Assembly: GCA_014529385.2 (NCBI GenBank)
Contig: CM043959.1
Location: 63,315,753 to 63,379,752, forward strand
Source of the DNA: Adiantum capillus-veneris
Taxonomy: Eukaryota > Streptophyta > Polypodiopsida > Polypodiales > Pteridaceae
DNA length: 64,000 nt
Direction: 5' to 3'
Below are positions 1 to 10,635 of the stretch, piece after piece. The position numbers and the translations under genes were made by a program. Positions within the stretch are counted from its first letter, which is position 1, and each line of letters opens with the position of its first letter. The notes beneath the pieces are model-generated. The model did no database searches. It was not told the origin of the DNA and was given only the letters and a program-made list of their open reading frames with translations.

Positions 1-2411
1 GATTTAGTATCATCAGAATCATCCATGGACCATGAGCCTCCCATAAGCTGTTCGTTAAAAGTAGCATCACGATTCACAATTACTTTCTTGGAGGAAGGGT
101 CATAGAATTTGTAGCCTTTGGAAGTGTCAGAATATCCAATAAAAATAACTTTAAGACCAGGAGCATCAAGCTTTGTTCGTGTTTCTTTGGGAACATGAAT
201 ATAAGCAATACATCCAAAGGTTCGAAAATGAGATACAGAAGGAATGTCACCTGTCCATGCTGTGATGGGTATCTTACGAGAGGGTGCAGTAGTAGGAAGA
301 TGATTCTGAATAAATACTGCTGTCAAAGTAGCTTCAGCCCAAAAAACACGAGATTATCTAGAATGAATCAGCATACATCTTACAGCATTGAGAATAGTGC
401 GATTCTTTCGTTCAGCAACACCGTTCTGTTGAGGCGAATATGGAATAGTGTGTTCATGATGAATTCCACTGTCAGCACAGTAACTCACAAACTCTCGAGA
501 AACATATTCGCCTCCATTGTCACTACGAAGCTTCTTAAGGCGATAACCAGTTTGAAGTTCCGTAGCATTGTGGAATTGTTTGAAAACAGATAAGGCTTCA
601 AATTTTTGTCTAAGTAGAAATACTGTCGTATACCTTGAGAAATCATCAATGAAAGTAATGAAGTAGCGATATTGTGATCTCGAAGAAGGTAGAGGTCCAC
701 ATATATCAGTATGAACAAGATCCAATATGTCATGAGAATGAGTTGTATTTGAAAGAGGAAAGGGTTTGCGATTGTGTTTCCCAAGAGCACAAAATTCACA
801 AATTCCCATATGAGGATGGGCTTTAAGATCCATGCCATGAACAAGATCACGACGTTGAAGATCAAGGAGTTTTGAGAAATCAGCATGAACAAAACGGTGA
901 TGCCATACTTTGCAATCATGATCACCTGGAGCAGTGACAACATTTGCTATAGCATCGTTGAGAGAAAGTTCAAACAAATTACCATTTCGAGGAGCAGTGG
1001 CTATAGTCTGTCCATCTTTCTCAATTCGGCATTTGGTATGATCAAATCCAACAAACAGACCAAGATCAACAAGTCTAGCAACTGAAAGAAGATTACGTTG
1101 AAGATCTGGTACATGTAATACTCCTCGCAAAATTCGAGTGGAAGAAGATAAGGTACCAAGATATAAGTCTCCAATACCCTTTACTTGACAAGTAGTATCA
1201 TCAGCAAGATAAACAACACGTTGAACTGGCAGTGGATGATAGTTATGGAGCCACTTAGACTGATATGTCATATTTCCTGTAGCACCAGAATCGACAATAA
1301 AAAGTGATCCATCGCGTACATGAAGTATTCTGTCTGGAGCAACTGAACATAGGACGCAGCTTGTTTCTGGTACAATGTTGTTTCGATGTTCAGTAGCATA
1401 TGCTCTATTCCGATCTGTGTCGAATCGACGCTTATAGCACATATGAGTGGGATGATCAGATCGTCCACAATATTCACAAGAAGAAGAAGAAGAGTCTCTA
1501 GATAAACGTGGTTGTTTTGTGGTAATATTGTGTTCTTCATCATATTGATGTGCCCAACAATCATCTTCAGTATGGCCATTTCTGTTGCAGTAAGAACATT
1601 GCTTATTAGGAAATTTGAGACGAGAGAAAATATTACCGCGACGGCCACCTCTACGGTTTCCTCGTTGAAATGGACGCCTTCGAGCATAAAAATCCCGTTC
1701 CATCTGTTGTGACTCAGTCTCCTCATGTGAAATCATAGCTGTATCATGACTAGCATTACGACGTTCTTGACGTTGAGAGTATTCAATTAAAGACATGCAG
1801 GCTTGGTCGAAATCAAGACCATCTTTATTAGAGAGAATAGTAACAATGCTATCATAAGAAGAGTCCTTCACCGTATCAAGGAGAAGTGTAATCAGTTGCT
1901 TTTGTGGAACAGGATCACCGGCAGCAGCAAGTTGATTAATAATAGATTTGAAAGATTCAATATGTCCCGTCATGGCAGTACCAACTTCATATTGTAACTT
2001 GTTAAGCAACCCTCTCAAATAAAGTATTTCTGTGACAGATTTCTTCTGAAAGTTTGCAATAAGGTACTTCCATACGTCGTGGGAAGTAGGCAGTTCGTAC
2101 ATATCAAGCAAAAGGGAATCAGTAAGAGCAGCAAGAATATACCGACGAGTTGCTTTATCACGTCGTTGCCAATCTGTATAGGCAACATTCCAATCTTCAA
2201 ATATAGGTCCTTCAGTGATAAGCACGTTATCATTATCCGTATGAACAGGCTGAGGCGGACAAACACGATTTCCAAGAACCACATCGGAGAGTTCATCGCC
2301 TTCAAGAATTAACAACATCTTTGCTTTCCAGCCTGGAAAACCTTGACCTTGGAAAGGAGGAACAGAACGCTGGCCAGAAGGAAAGACGTTGACGAGAATA
2401 TTCATAGCCAT
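1..2411 (-). pseudogene. copia gag-pol (Gag, protease, integrase), partial, one in-frame stop
   Basis: I start the polyprotein at the ATG at 2411-2409, because the preceding ~97 codons of open frame do not look like Gag. Going downstream there is a Gag core (FPGWKAKM, later LRGLLNKLQYEVGTAM), two CCHC knuckles (CSYCNRNGHTEDDC and CEYCGRSDHPTHMC, ~270 and ~312 residues after the start), and the retropepsin site VDSGATGNM (~residue 374). Then come the GAG-pre-integrase histidines and cysteines (WHHRFVHADF, CEFCALGK) and an integrase core with acidic residues in HTDICGPL, SDNGGEYVS and NGVAERKNR. A TAA at 356-354 interrupts the frame soon after the third integrase residue. The same frame then continues to base 1, so this is a single nonsense change and not a true C-terminus. 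Confidence 0.9.
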
Positions 2412-3161
2412 ATCTTGTTGCGAGAAGACGTATAAGATAAGATCGCAGAATTTGCACACCATATATGGTGAAGGCCGCAATTGAGAATCAGAGAAATCTG
2501 AGGACTCCGTTCTGTCAACGATAAACGTAAGAAGGATGCTCAAGGAACTTCCAAAGATGTGAGAGACGTCACCCAAAAAGGGCAGGGTAAAGCAGACGTT
2601 AATAATAAAAGAGTCCTCAAAATAGAGTGGCGTGAGACGCAAGATTGACGGCCGCAATACGAATAGAAAAAAGCTAAATCTTCTCGAAAAAGTTAACGCC
2701 AAAATAAGAAAAACGATCGCGGACGCTTCACGAAGAAGTAGGACGAAGAAGCTGCGTCAAGCTCAATTGCAGTAAAAACAACATAACTTTCTGCTGCGAA
2801 CTCCGATTGACGCAAACCTAGAACTCAAATCGAAGAGCTCGAGGAGACGAACAAGTTTTGGATGAAAAGTGCCTTTGCGCCCCATTGCGCTTTTCCCGTT
2901 TCTCCAAATTTTGAGCAGAACAGCAAGAAAAATTGAGATGAAGTTCAGGGTGTCATTAACAAGAAAATGTAATCAACGATTAGATTGATTATAAATAAAT
3001 GCCACATAAAACACTAATCATATTCTTCTTAACACAAAACAACCACAGTTAACAAGAATCAACACTCAAAAACAAAATTTGTAACAATTTTGAATCTTAC
3101 GTGCGAATCGCATACACATACTGTTTTGTCACCATGAATTGAATCGGCGCATGATCGTTAC

Positions 3162-3175
3162 TGCTCTGATACCAA
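3162..3175 (-). other. tRNA-iMet-type primer-binding site of copia A
   Basis: The minus strand reads TTGGTATCAGAGCA immediately after the LTR end. This is the standard plant copia site complementary to the 3' end of initiator tRNA-Met. It fixes both the orientation of the element and the inner LTR border. Confidence 0.9.
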
Positions 3176-3317
3176 GTTGAGATGTAGGGAGAAAGAGAGA
3201 GAGACGAGACAAGAGACACACCATATACGCTCCCAAAGACTAATTCATATTGAGGACAAGATACAAATATATAGGTGAGACCAAGTTGAGTAGAGTGAGC
3301 CATATATAGCTCCAACA
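3176..3317 (-). repeat. 5' LTR of copia A (142 bp)
   Basis: On the minus strand it starts TGTTGGAGCTATATATGG and ends CTACATCTCAAC directly before the PBS. It matches the plus-strand LTR at 4601-4742 at all but about five positions. The termini are TGTTG...CAAC, with the usual final A of CAACA not present here. It contains a CT-rich stretch just before its end. Confidence 0.9.
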
Positions 3318-4351
3318 CTTATAAATAAAATGCCAAGGTAGCAGTTTTGTGATTCTTGCTCTTTATGTGGATGATACCATCCTTCTTTCCAATGATTTGG
3401 GATTTTTTCAGCAAGTGAAAAAGTTATTGTTTTCTGTATTTGATATGGTGGATCTTGGAGAGATTCACTCTTGTCTTGACATTCAAATCCAACAGAACCG
3501 TACAAAAGGTATTTTATTCCTTTGACAGTCAAAGTTTATTGCAGATACTATTAAAAAATTTGGTATGGAATCTGCACATTCAGCCAACACACCTTGTCTT
3601 GAGCTCTACGAAGAACACTTATGACAATGGCGGTCAACTTGTCACAAATCAACCTTATGCTAACTTGATTGGATGTCTTCAGTTTGTTGGCATGAACACT
3701 CATCCAGATATTCTGTTTGCTGCTAATTATCTTGGACAACATCTTGCATGACCTTCTCTTAAGCATTGGTCTGCTGCAAAGCGTGTATTGAAATACTTGA
3801 AAGGCACTACAGATTTTGGTTTAGTCTATCGACGACAACTCACATCAGATTCTATGCAATCTCTTTCTCTTTTGGGTTACACAGATGCAGACTGGGCAAG
3901 CTCACATTTATCTATACGATCTACTAGTGGAAATTGCTTCTTTATAAATGGTTGTCTTGTTTCTTGGACCAGCAAGAAACAACATTGTGTTGCAGTTTCT
4001 ACGATTGAGTCAGAATATGTTGCGGCATCACTTGCAGCTCGTGAGTTGATTTGGCTTCGTCAAATGCTGGTTGATATTGGTCACTCTCCTCTTTCTAGCA
4101 CACCCTTGCGGTGTGACAACCAAAGTGCTATTAGTCTTGCAAAAGACTATGTTCAACATAATAAGTCAAAGCACATTGCTGTCCATTATCATTATGTCAG
4201 GTATGAAGTACGCAAAGGAACCATTATGGTTGAACACTGTCCAAGTGACCAGATGATTTCAGAAATTTTGACCGAAGGCCTCAATGAGTCACGTTTCATC
4301 CTCTTGCGCTCGGAGCTTGGAGTTGCTTCGGCCTCACTCTTTCTATATTAG
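3318..4351 (+). pseudogene. copia pol fragment: RT C-terminal half and RNase H
   Basis: The RT catalytic motif LYVDDTILLSND is encoded at about 3361-3396. It is followed by the copia region LGEIHSCLDIQI. The frame then shifts once around 3600 and is next seen as NQPYANLIGCLQFVGMNTHPDI. After a TGA at 3749-3751 the same frame runs to a stop at 4349-4351 through a complete RNase H: GYTDADWASS, STIESEYVAAS, CDNQSAISLAKD and SKHIAVHYHYVR carry the D, E, D and H positions. It is inactive because of one frameshift and two stops. RNase H itself is uninterrupted. Confidence 0.88.
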
Positions 4352-4600
4352 CTTCTTTGCTATTGTAATAGCTTTGTACATATGACATTGTAATCTTTTA
4401 GGAACCATGCACTATGCACACTCCACATTTGCACATTGTGATATCTAATTCACTTTAATATTTGTACATAGATGCACAATCCACTTTTACATCATCAATG
4501 CTGGTTCATATTTTCACATTGTATAGGGGCTTGGGTTTTTCCCTTGAACTCCCCAAGGGTTTTTTCATCCAAAGCTAGAGATCTTTGTTTGAGTGGGGGT

Positions 4601-4742
4601 GTTGGAGCTATATATGGATCACTCTACTGAACTTGGTCTCACCTATATATTTGTATCTTGTCCTCAATATGAATCAGTCTTTGGGAGCGTATATGGTGTG
4701 TCTCTTGTCTCGTCTCTCTCTCTTTCTCTCTACATCTCAACA
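4601..4742 (+). repeat. 3' LTR of copia B (142 bp)
   Basis: Starts TGTTGGAGCTATATATGG directly after a G-rich polypurine tract and ends CTACATCTCAACA. The same 142-bp unit is seen inverted at 3176-3317. The sequence right of it begins a dispersed repeat also found near 55.1 kb without an LTR next to it, which places the insertion border. Confidence 0.9.
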
Positions 4743-5170
4743 CAAACGAGCTGGGAAAAAACCCTAAAATTGTGGAAAAATCCCATTGGGCTCAAATGTC
4801 ATGTTGAAACTCATTTTTCCACTTGGTAAGCACTTTAAACATGTCTTTTATGCCAGCACATGAAACCTACTATTTTTGGTCGAGATTGCCCACATTGAAC
4901 TTTCTAGGAAAAACGAGCTTGCCACTTCAAAACACTTGACATTTTTACATTCCTTAAGCATATTAGACTTATATTTATGTGAAAAAGCATTCCATAGATC
5001 CATGTGTAGGGCCTCGCTTGCCCGACAAGGTATGTACACGACTACAATCATGGCATTCATTTTCGCATATATCACACTATGTACATTATACCATTTGGTA
5101 CCACGCATCCTAAAAATTAAGAGTGATGTAGATATTTTAATTTCACATTATTAAAGTGCCATGGCACGAC
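4743..5170 (+). repeat. dispersed repeat, copy 1 (second copy at 55095-55530)
   Basis: About 430 bp is shared in the same orientation with 55095-55530. Shared landmarks include catttttccacttggtaagc, gtgaaaaagcat, gtacacgactacaat/gtacacgactgcaat and the end gtgccatggcacgacat. Both copies stop matching at gacat. It is non-coding, and its LTR-like nature is possible but not shown. Copia B sits at its left border. Confidence 0.75.
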
Positions 5171-5869
5171 ATTGCCACAATGAGGACGTCCGCGAGGAAG
5201 TCTGCTGCTGATGCCAAGGGTTCACCCGACAAAGGCAAGAAGCCCAGGACAATGGATGCAACCTCCCCCCTCAAAGGCACAAAGTCTCCCCGAAGGATCA
5301 ACACACCAAAAACAAGGGCTAGAAAGGGGAGCATTTTTGTGGAGAAATCAGTAAAGTCTACAGCACCTTTTGCCGAGGATGAGAATCGGTCTTCAACTAA
5401 AACAAGAGGTTGGTGTTTCTACATTGTCATGTCCTGATTTTGTTTCATGAGAGGTAGCTATGTCAAAGGTTGTAAGGTCATTGCATGCAAGTTAATGTAT
5501 TGTGTCTTGCTTAAGAGCCTTACATTATGCATTCATGAAAGCATATGTGCCTTGTTAACGAACACAATTTCAGGAGAAATTTCAACAATTGCACGAGTGT
5601 ATTGTTTCATCTATGCATTGCATGTAGGTCAATGTTTTGTTTCTTGTTGAGGAGATTTGAATTTCTATCCTTTGTTGCATTGCATGCATTCATGATTCAA
5701 GCATATGTGCCTTCAGCCGAACACAATCTCATGAGATTTTTTGATAATTGTGAATGTATTGTTTCATATATGCATCTATGCAGAAGGGTCTTCTTGTATC
5801 CCTATAATCATACCCTGTAGGACAAGAGGGTTTAGTAATAAAATGATGAAGTTTAGAGTTCAAAATATG

Positions 5870-5965
5870 GTACATTACACTATCAAATTTGGTACTTTAT
5901 AGTACCAAATTTGGTATTGTACAATGATAACTCTATATAGCCTCAAATTTGGTTAGTACCAAATT
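5870..5965. repeat. TACCAAATTTGGTA palindromic repeat patch in an intron
   Basis: Contains ggtacattacactatcaaat, tttggtactttatagtacc, aaatttggtattg and ttagtaccaaatt. This is the same TTGGTAC/GTACCAA core as in the arrays at 7.5-10.2, 12.8-13.3, 19.4-19.9 and 32.7-33.3 kb. The surrounding stretch 5409-6137 is intron by splice-site evidence and shows nothing else. Confidence 0.6.
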
Positions 5966-7551
5966 GTGCATTGGCAAGGTCATCTGTGTGACCAAAGGGC
6001 TGTTTAGGGTGTAGGGTTTAGTTTTACATTGCTGAAATGTTGACAATAGAAGGTCATTTAGGAAGCATGCTTAGGTATTTTGGATTGGTAGACGGAGGGA
6101 ATGTCCAACATTTGAGCTTTGTGTTTCCACATTGCAGGCAAAAACAAAATGGAAGAATACCCTATTTTGACCAAGTTTTGTTATACAGCTGAGGAGCTTC
6201 ATGAAGAGTATGGTCTCAGCATGGAGGGGGTGCTTGCAAAGGATCTTAGGGATGAAGACCTCCCTCACAACGAGTGGATGATGGTGTTCAAGCAAATCTT
6301 GCTGATGTTCAACACGGGAAGAGATTTATGTTATATCCTAGGCCCCAGATTGTTGATTCGCGGGGGATGATCCATGTGTTTGGAATGTGTGTTGCATGTG
6401 GTGAGCTCCTGGAGTCTGCAACAGTTGTAGGAACCTTTATGCTTGAGTGCCGACATCAGTATCACCCCCTTTGCTTTAGTGCTTTGCTACTAAGTAGGGA
6501 TCATTGTGCCAAACCTTGTTGTAACATGGTGATCCCCGAGGTGGAAAAGTCTTGGGTCGGTGGGCATCGTGGTGTGAAGAGTAAGTATGTGTGTGTTTTG
6601 GAAATCATATGCTTACGTGCACTGAATGTGAGGTTATTTGTATCTGCTGTCTTTCTCTATTGTTGCAAAGGAAGAGGATGGTGCAGCGGCTAGCCTAGTG
6701 GGAAAAATGGACAGGCATTCAAGGATGGACCAGATGCCACAAAATCTGCAGCAAGTCATGCATAGGAGGAGGATAAAGATACTGCACATATAAGGGATGT
6801 TCTCCGCGATTTAAGGCATGGTGGTGTGGAATGGAAAGAGACTGAGAAGGGACATCATTGTGATACCATGTGGGACAAAGAAGAAAGCAGTGACTGTGAG
6901 GACAAAGATCCTAAAAGGAATAAAGACAATGTTGTAGGTAAAGTGCCTCACATAGTGGAACTGGATGGATCAGATGCTGCTACCAAGGGGCTTGAGGATC
7001 GAGTCACTAGCAAAACGATGAGAAAAGGAAAAGGGAAGGTGCAAGGTGAGATGCCACTATGGGGGAGGAGGGCAAGAAAGGGGTTGAGGGGGAGGCCAAG
7101 AGGGGGGTGGAAGCCACGGTTGACAAATGTGCAGAGGATGCCAAGAAAGGGGATCACGGGGAGGCCAGGAAGGGGGAAGAGGAAGAAAAGGAAAAGGCAA
7201 GGAATGCGACAAAGGGGGACACAGGCCCAAGGATGCCAAGAAGGAAGTGGCAGTGGAGGATGCAAAAGTGGACAATACTGACAAGAGTGCTTGAAGCTGA
7301 AGATGCTGTGCAAAAGATGTTAGGTGATTCTAGTGATTCGGTGACCCTGTCGGATCTTTTTGGTCTACAAAGAAAGAAGCGCAACCCCGCTTGTGTCCAG
7401 TTTTCTCGTGCATGCAAGTTGTATCCCTTCTCATATGCTTATGTATTTTGCACAATGTCCTTTTCATTCTACCAATACAATCAACTTTTGGCCTTTGTAT
7501 TTCATCAGTTGTGTTCCAATGTAAGAGTTTTCTAGTGTGACTGCTCACTAT

Positions 7552-7880
7552 GGTACAATGCACTTTTCCAATGTTACACTTCTACAGTGCAATACAGTAC
7601 CCAATTTGGTATTGTATAGTACAATGTAGTTTTCCAATATTACACTTCTACTATGCAGTATTGTACCACAATATGATACTGTATAGTACAATGTAGTTTT
7701 CCAATGTTAAACTTCTACTGTGCAATATTCTACCACAATATGATACTGTATAGTACCCAGTTTGGTACTGTATAGTACCCAATTTGGTACTATATACTAC
7801 CAAATTTGGTATTGTATAGTATCAACTTTGGTACAATACAATATCAAATTCTGTACAGTACAGTATCAAATTTTGTACTT
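7552..7880. repeat. tandem array: ~67-bp unit x3, then short TTGGTACTGTATAGTACC units
   Basis: gtacaatg followed by ttttccaat recurs at 7553, 7619 and 7686 (spacing 66-67 bp). It is followed by several near-palindromic units of the type tagtacccaatttggtactg. It lies between the Lys/Glu-rich exon and the FCP1-like exon, so it is probably intronic. Confidence 0.75.
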
Positions 7881-8920
7881 CTTGTGTCATAGTGGTGCTC
7901 TGTTTTTTTATATAATGTTTGCATTGTATATTTGCCACCACTCATTTGGACTGTTGGTATTGTAGTAAGATCTTGGTGGCAAGATGAGACACAACCAGAC
8001 ACAACAATTGCGGCTGATCTGGTTGCTAAACCTAGCCGGCTGATTGTGCTTAACCTTAATGGGGTCTTATTGACAAGCTACACAGAGCTACCAGAAGGCC
8101 TTTGGGTTTTGGCGGATGAGCTCCAACCACGGATCGTCTTTGTCAATAGATCGTTGGTTTGTTGTGTAAGTCCAAATGCTGACGAGTTCATATGAACTAT
8201 TAACAAGAAAGCCACGATAATTTTGTGGTCCTGTTGTAGAAGGCAAAAATTGATAGATATGTTGAATGCTCGCTTCCCCCAGCATGTGAGGTAGAAGTAT
8301 TTTGCAGGTAACAATTTCTTGAGTGCATTAGATGTTAAGCTACTCATACTTCTAACCACCTTTATGACATGGCAGGTATACTATCACAAGAAGACTATGA
8401 GACCTGGCGGCAGATTATGGCGGACGTGCTGCACATGCTCGATGATGTGGCCAACAAGACTATTTTTCTAAAGAACCTACGGACAGTGTGGGCAAGGCAC
8501 CCATATTTTGATTCTAGAAACACAATAGTGGTGGATGACTGCAGATACAAGTCACTGAAAAATGACTATGACAATTGTCTTGCCATTAGATCATATGAAC
8601 CTCTGGTGGTTGAAAAATATTACCCTTTTTACCTGATGGACCATATTTTTCACTGGTTGCAAGGATGGATACACGATCGGTACCCAAAAACATACACTCG
8701 CAAAAACCCAATTTTTGACACACAAGATGATGTCTTTGCATACGTTGCTGATTTCTTTATACAGATGGAGGGGTACTCTTATAGATTAGAGCCCCCTGAC
8801 CTAGGAGATTCCTAAAGTGTTGTACTTGGTGAACTTGTGTATCATGTCACATAAAATGTAATGGAGATTCCTAACTTGGGTACTTGAACCAAATTTGTAT
8901 CATTGTACACTGTCTTGGAG

Positions 8921-9510
8921 CTTGAACCGTACTCTCTTTTTTTGGGTGTTGTCTAGTAGTTTGTAGTCTAACAACATCTTTTTTAAGATCCTGACATTGG
9001 TGTGAATACAATGGTATCAGTAAGTACCAATACTGTGTGTATCTAGGTGTTACATAGTACCTGATTTGGTACTCATAGTACCAACTTTTTGGTACTTCCA
9101 AACTACCAAATTGTCTGTTTGGTACTTGAACTGTACTATCTTTTTTTGGTGTTGTCTAGTAGTTTCTAGTCTAAAAGCATCTTTTTTAAGATCACTGACA
9201 TTGGTGTTAATACAGTGGTATCAGTAAGTACCAGTACTGTGTATATCTTGATGTTACACAATACTTGCTTTGGGACTTACAATACCAACTTTGGGTACTT
9301 CCAAAGTACCAAAATGTTTGATTGGTACTTGAATTGTACTATCTTTTTTTTTGGTGTTTTCTAGTATAAAAGAATCTTTTTTAAGATCCTTGACATTGGT
9401 GTTAATACAATGGTATCAGTAAGTACGAGTATTGTGTATCTGGGTATTACATAGTACCTGCTTTGGTACTGGTACTCACAGTACCAAATTGCTTGGTACT
9501 ATTTGCTCTC
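8921..9510. repeat. ~204-bp tandem repeat, three copies
   Basis: Copies begin cttgaaccgtactct at 8921, cttgaactgtactat at 9125 and cttgaattgtactat at 9328. Each contains a T-run, ttttttaagatc, gacattggtgt, ggtatcagtaagtac and a TTGGTAC patch. It lies just downstream of the FCP1-like exon. The rest up to 9740 holds more TTGGTAC motifs and no gene. Confidence 0.8.
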
Positions 9511-9747
9511 TGTTATTGGTACTATTAAGATTAGGTTATAATACCCACTTTGGTAGTCTACAATACCCAGTTTGGTAGTCTGTAGTACCAACATTGTATG
9601 CCAAGGTTTCTTCATCATTAATAAAGATATTCCTTTCAGTATATCATTTTCTCTCTCATACATTTCAGTTGTATACTTTTCATTCTCACATATGGCACAA
9701 AGATCCCTTCACTCCCCTATTTTTCACATGGTATTAGAGTGAAGGGA

Positions 9748-10210
9748 AAGTTTTAAGAGACTGTGAGTAGTTGGAGACTCTGTTGTGCATACTTGTATTT
9801 GGTAGCCTAGGGTTGCAGCTTGGATCCATGGTCTTGTGATTATGCAAAACTGGCTAAAGTACCAAATTTTGGTACTTCTTGTCATTATTTGGTTACTAGT
9901 TAGCACCCTTTTGGTACTGGTTACTATTATTTAATTCTGGTTAGGGGCAAGTCTTAAGAGACAATCAGTAATCGGAGACCTTGCTGTGCATACTTGTATT
10001 TTGGTAGCCTAGGGTTGCAGCTTGGATCCATAGTCTTGTGATTATGGAAAGTTGGCTACAGTTCCAAAGTTTGGTACTTTCTGGCATCACTTTGGTATTG
10101 GTTAGAACCCTTTTGGTATTGGCTACAATACCAAATTCTGGTACTTCTTGGAATCAGTTTGGTACTGGTTAGGACCCTTTTGGTTAGTATTATTTTGATA
10201 CTGGTTAGGG
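9748..10210. repeat. ~201-bp tandem repeat, two full copies plus a partial third
   Basis: aagttttaagagactg at 9748 and aagtcttaagagacaa at 9949 start units that share gtgcatacttgtatt, ggtagcctagggttgcagct and tggatccat. The tail (10085-10210) repeats only the TTGGTACTGGTTAG portion. No coding potential was seen. Confidence 0.78.
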
Positions 10211-10224
10211 TCAAGTTGGTGCAT

Positions 10225-10600
10225 ATCCATGTAGTTATTTTACATCAATCTCAATTACTAAACAAAGGAAGTGAAGGATAGAAAGAAAAACAGTAAACCA
10301 TGAGGACAACAAGATATATCCAGGCAGTTATTTTACATCAATCTCAAGTAAGTATTGAGCAGAGGAAGTGAAGGATAGAAAGAACAACAGCAAACCATGA
10401 AGACAAAAAAATATATCCAGGGTGTTATTTTACATCAATCTCAAGTACTGAACAGAGGAGGTGAAGGATAGAAAGAACAACAGTAAACCATGAGGAAAAA
10501 AAGATATATCCAGGCAGTTATTTTACATCAATCTCAAGTACTAAACAGAGGAAGTGAAGGATAGAAAGAACAACAGTAAACCATAAGGACAAAAAGATAT
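10225..10600. repeat. ~94-bp tandem repeat, four copies
   Basis: gttattttacatcaatctcaa recurs at 10234, 10327, 10424 and 10517, each followed by gaagtgaaggatagaaag (or a close variant) and a aaccatgaggac-like end. This unit lacks the TTGGTAC core, unlike the neighbouring arrays. It ends close to the 3' end of the minus-strand gene at 10636. Confidence 0.85.
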
Positions 10601-10635
10601 ATTCTGACCAAGAGGAAAAGCATGGACTTGCCCAC

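Larger units (their letters stand above)
1..3317 (-). mobile_element. Ty1/copia retrotransposon A, 5' part; runs off the left edge
   Basis: Read on the minus strand the element has a 142-bp 5' LTR (3317 to 3176), a primer-binding site directly after it, an untranslated leader and a gag-pol frame from 2411 to the window start. Domain order is Gag, zinc knuckles, protease, GAG-pre-integrase, integrase, which is the copia order (integrase before RT). Its RT/RNase H and 3' LTR must lie left of base 1. It abuts, base for base at 3317/3318, the RT region of a second copia element pointing the other way. This looks like a self-family nested insertion. Confidence 0.88.
3318..4742 (+). mobile_element. 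Ty1/copia retrotransposon B, 3' part
   Basis: Plus-strand remnant holding the second half of reverse transcriptase, RNase H, a polypurine tract (about 4591-4600, gagtggggg) and a 142-bp 3' LTR. It belongs to the same family as copia A, because the LTRs are ~97% alike. Its left end is cut exactly at the LTR terminus of copia A, so the 5' half of B was either separated by insertion of A (and lies left of the window) or lost in a rearrangement. Confidence 0.85.
5180..8815 (+). pseudogene. decayed multi-exon gene: basic N-terminus, RING-H2-like motif, FCP1/NIF-like (HAD) domain
   Basis: Likely exons are 5180-5408 (Lys/Arg/Ser/Pro-rich), 6138-6580, about 6671-7420 (charged Lys/Glu-rich linker), about 7965-8290 and about 8369-8815. 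Splice sites are visible at gcag/gc (6137) and gtaagt (6581). Exon 2 carries CVACG...CRHQYHPLC...CAKPC, spaced like a RING-H2 finger, after a frameshift near 6270-6310. The fourth exon encodes LIVLNLNGVLL, which matches HAD motif I (DxDG) with Asn for Asp, then an in-frame TGA at 8193-8195 and ATIILWSCCRR. The last exon has FLKNLRTVW and NTIVVDDCRYKSLKN, the conserved Asp-Asp region of FCP1-homology phosphatases. With the catalytic Asp replaced, the domain is unlikely to be an active phosphatase. The RING plus FCP1 pairing is inferred from collinearity; these could be separate genes. Confidence 0.6.

Noticed and set aside
6948-7313. Proline/cysteine-rich minus-strand frame opposite the Lys/Glu-rich exon
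   Set aside because: It is the antisense of a GGA/AAG-rich low-complexity coding stretch; the plus strand fits the surrounding exons.
8921-10600. CRISPR-like array
   Set aside because: The direct repeats are adjacent tandem units of 94-204 bp without spacer alternation, in a plant-type nuclear context.
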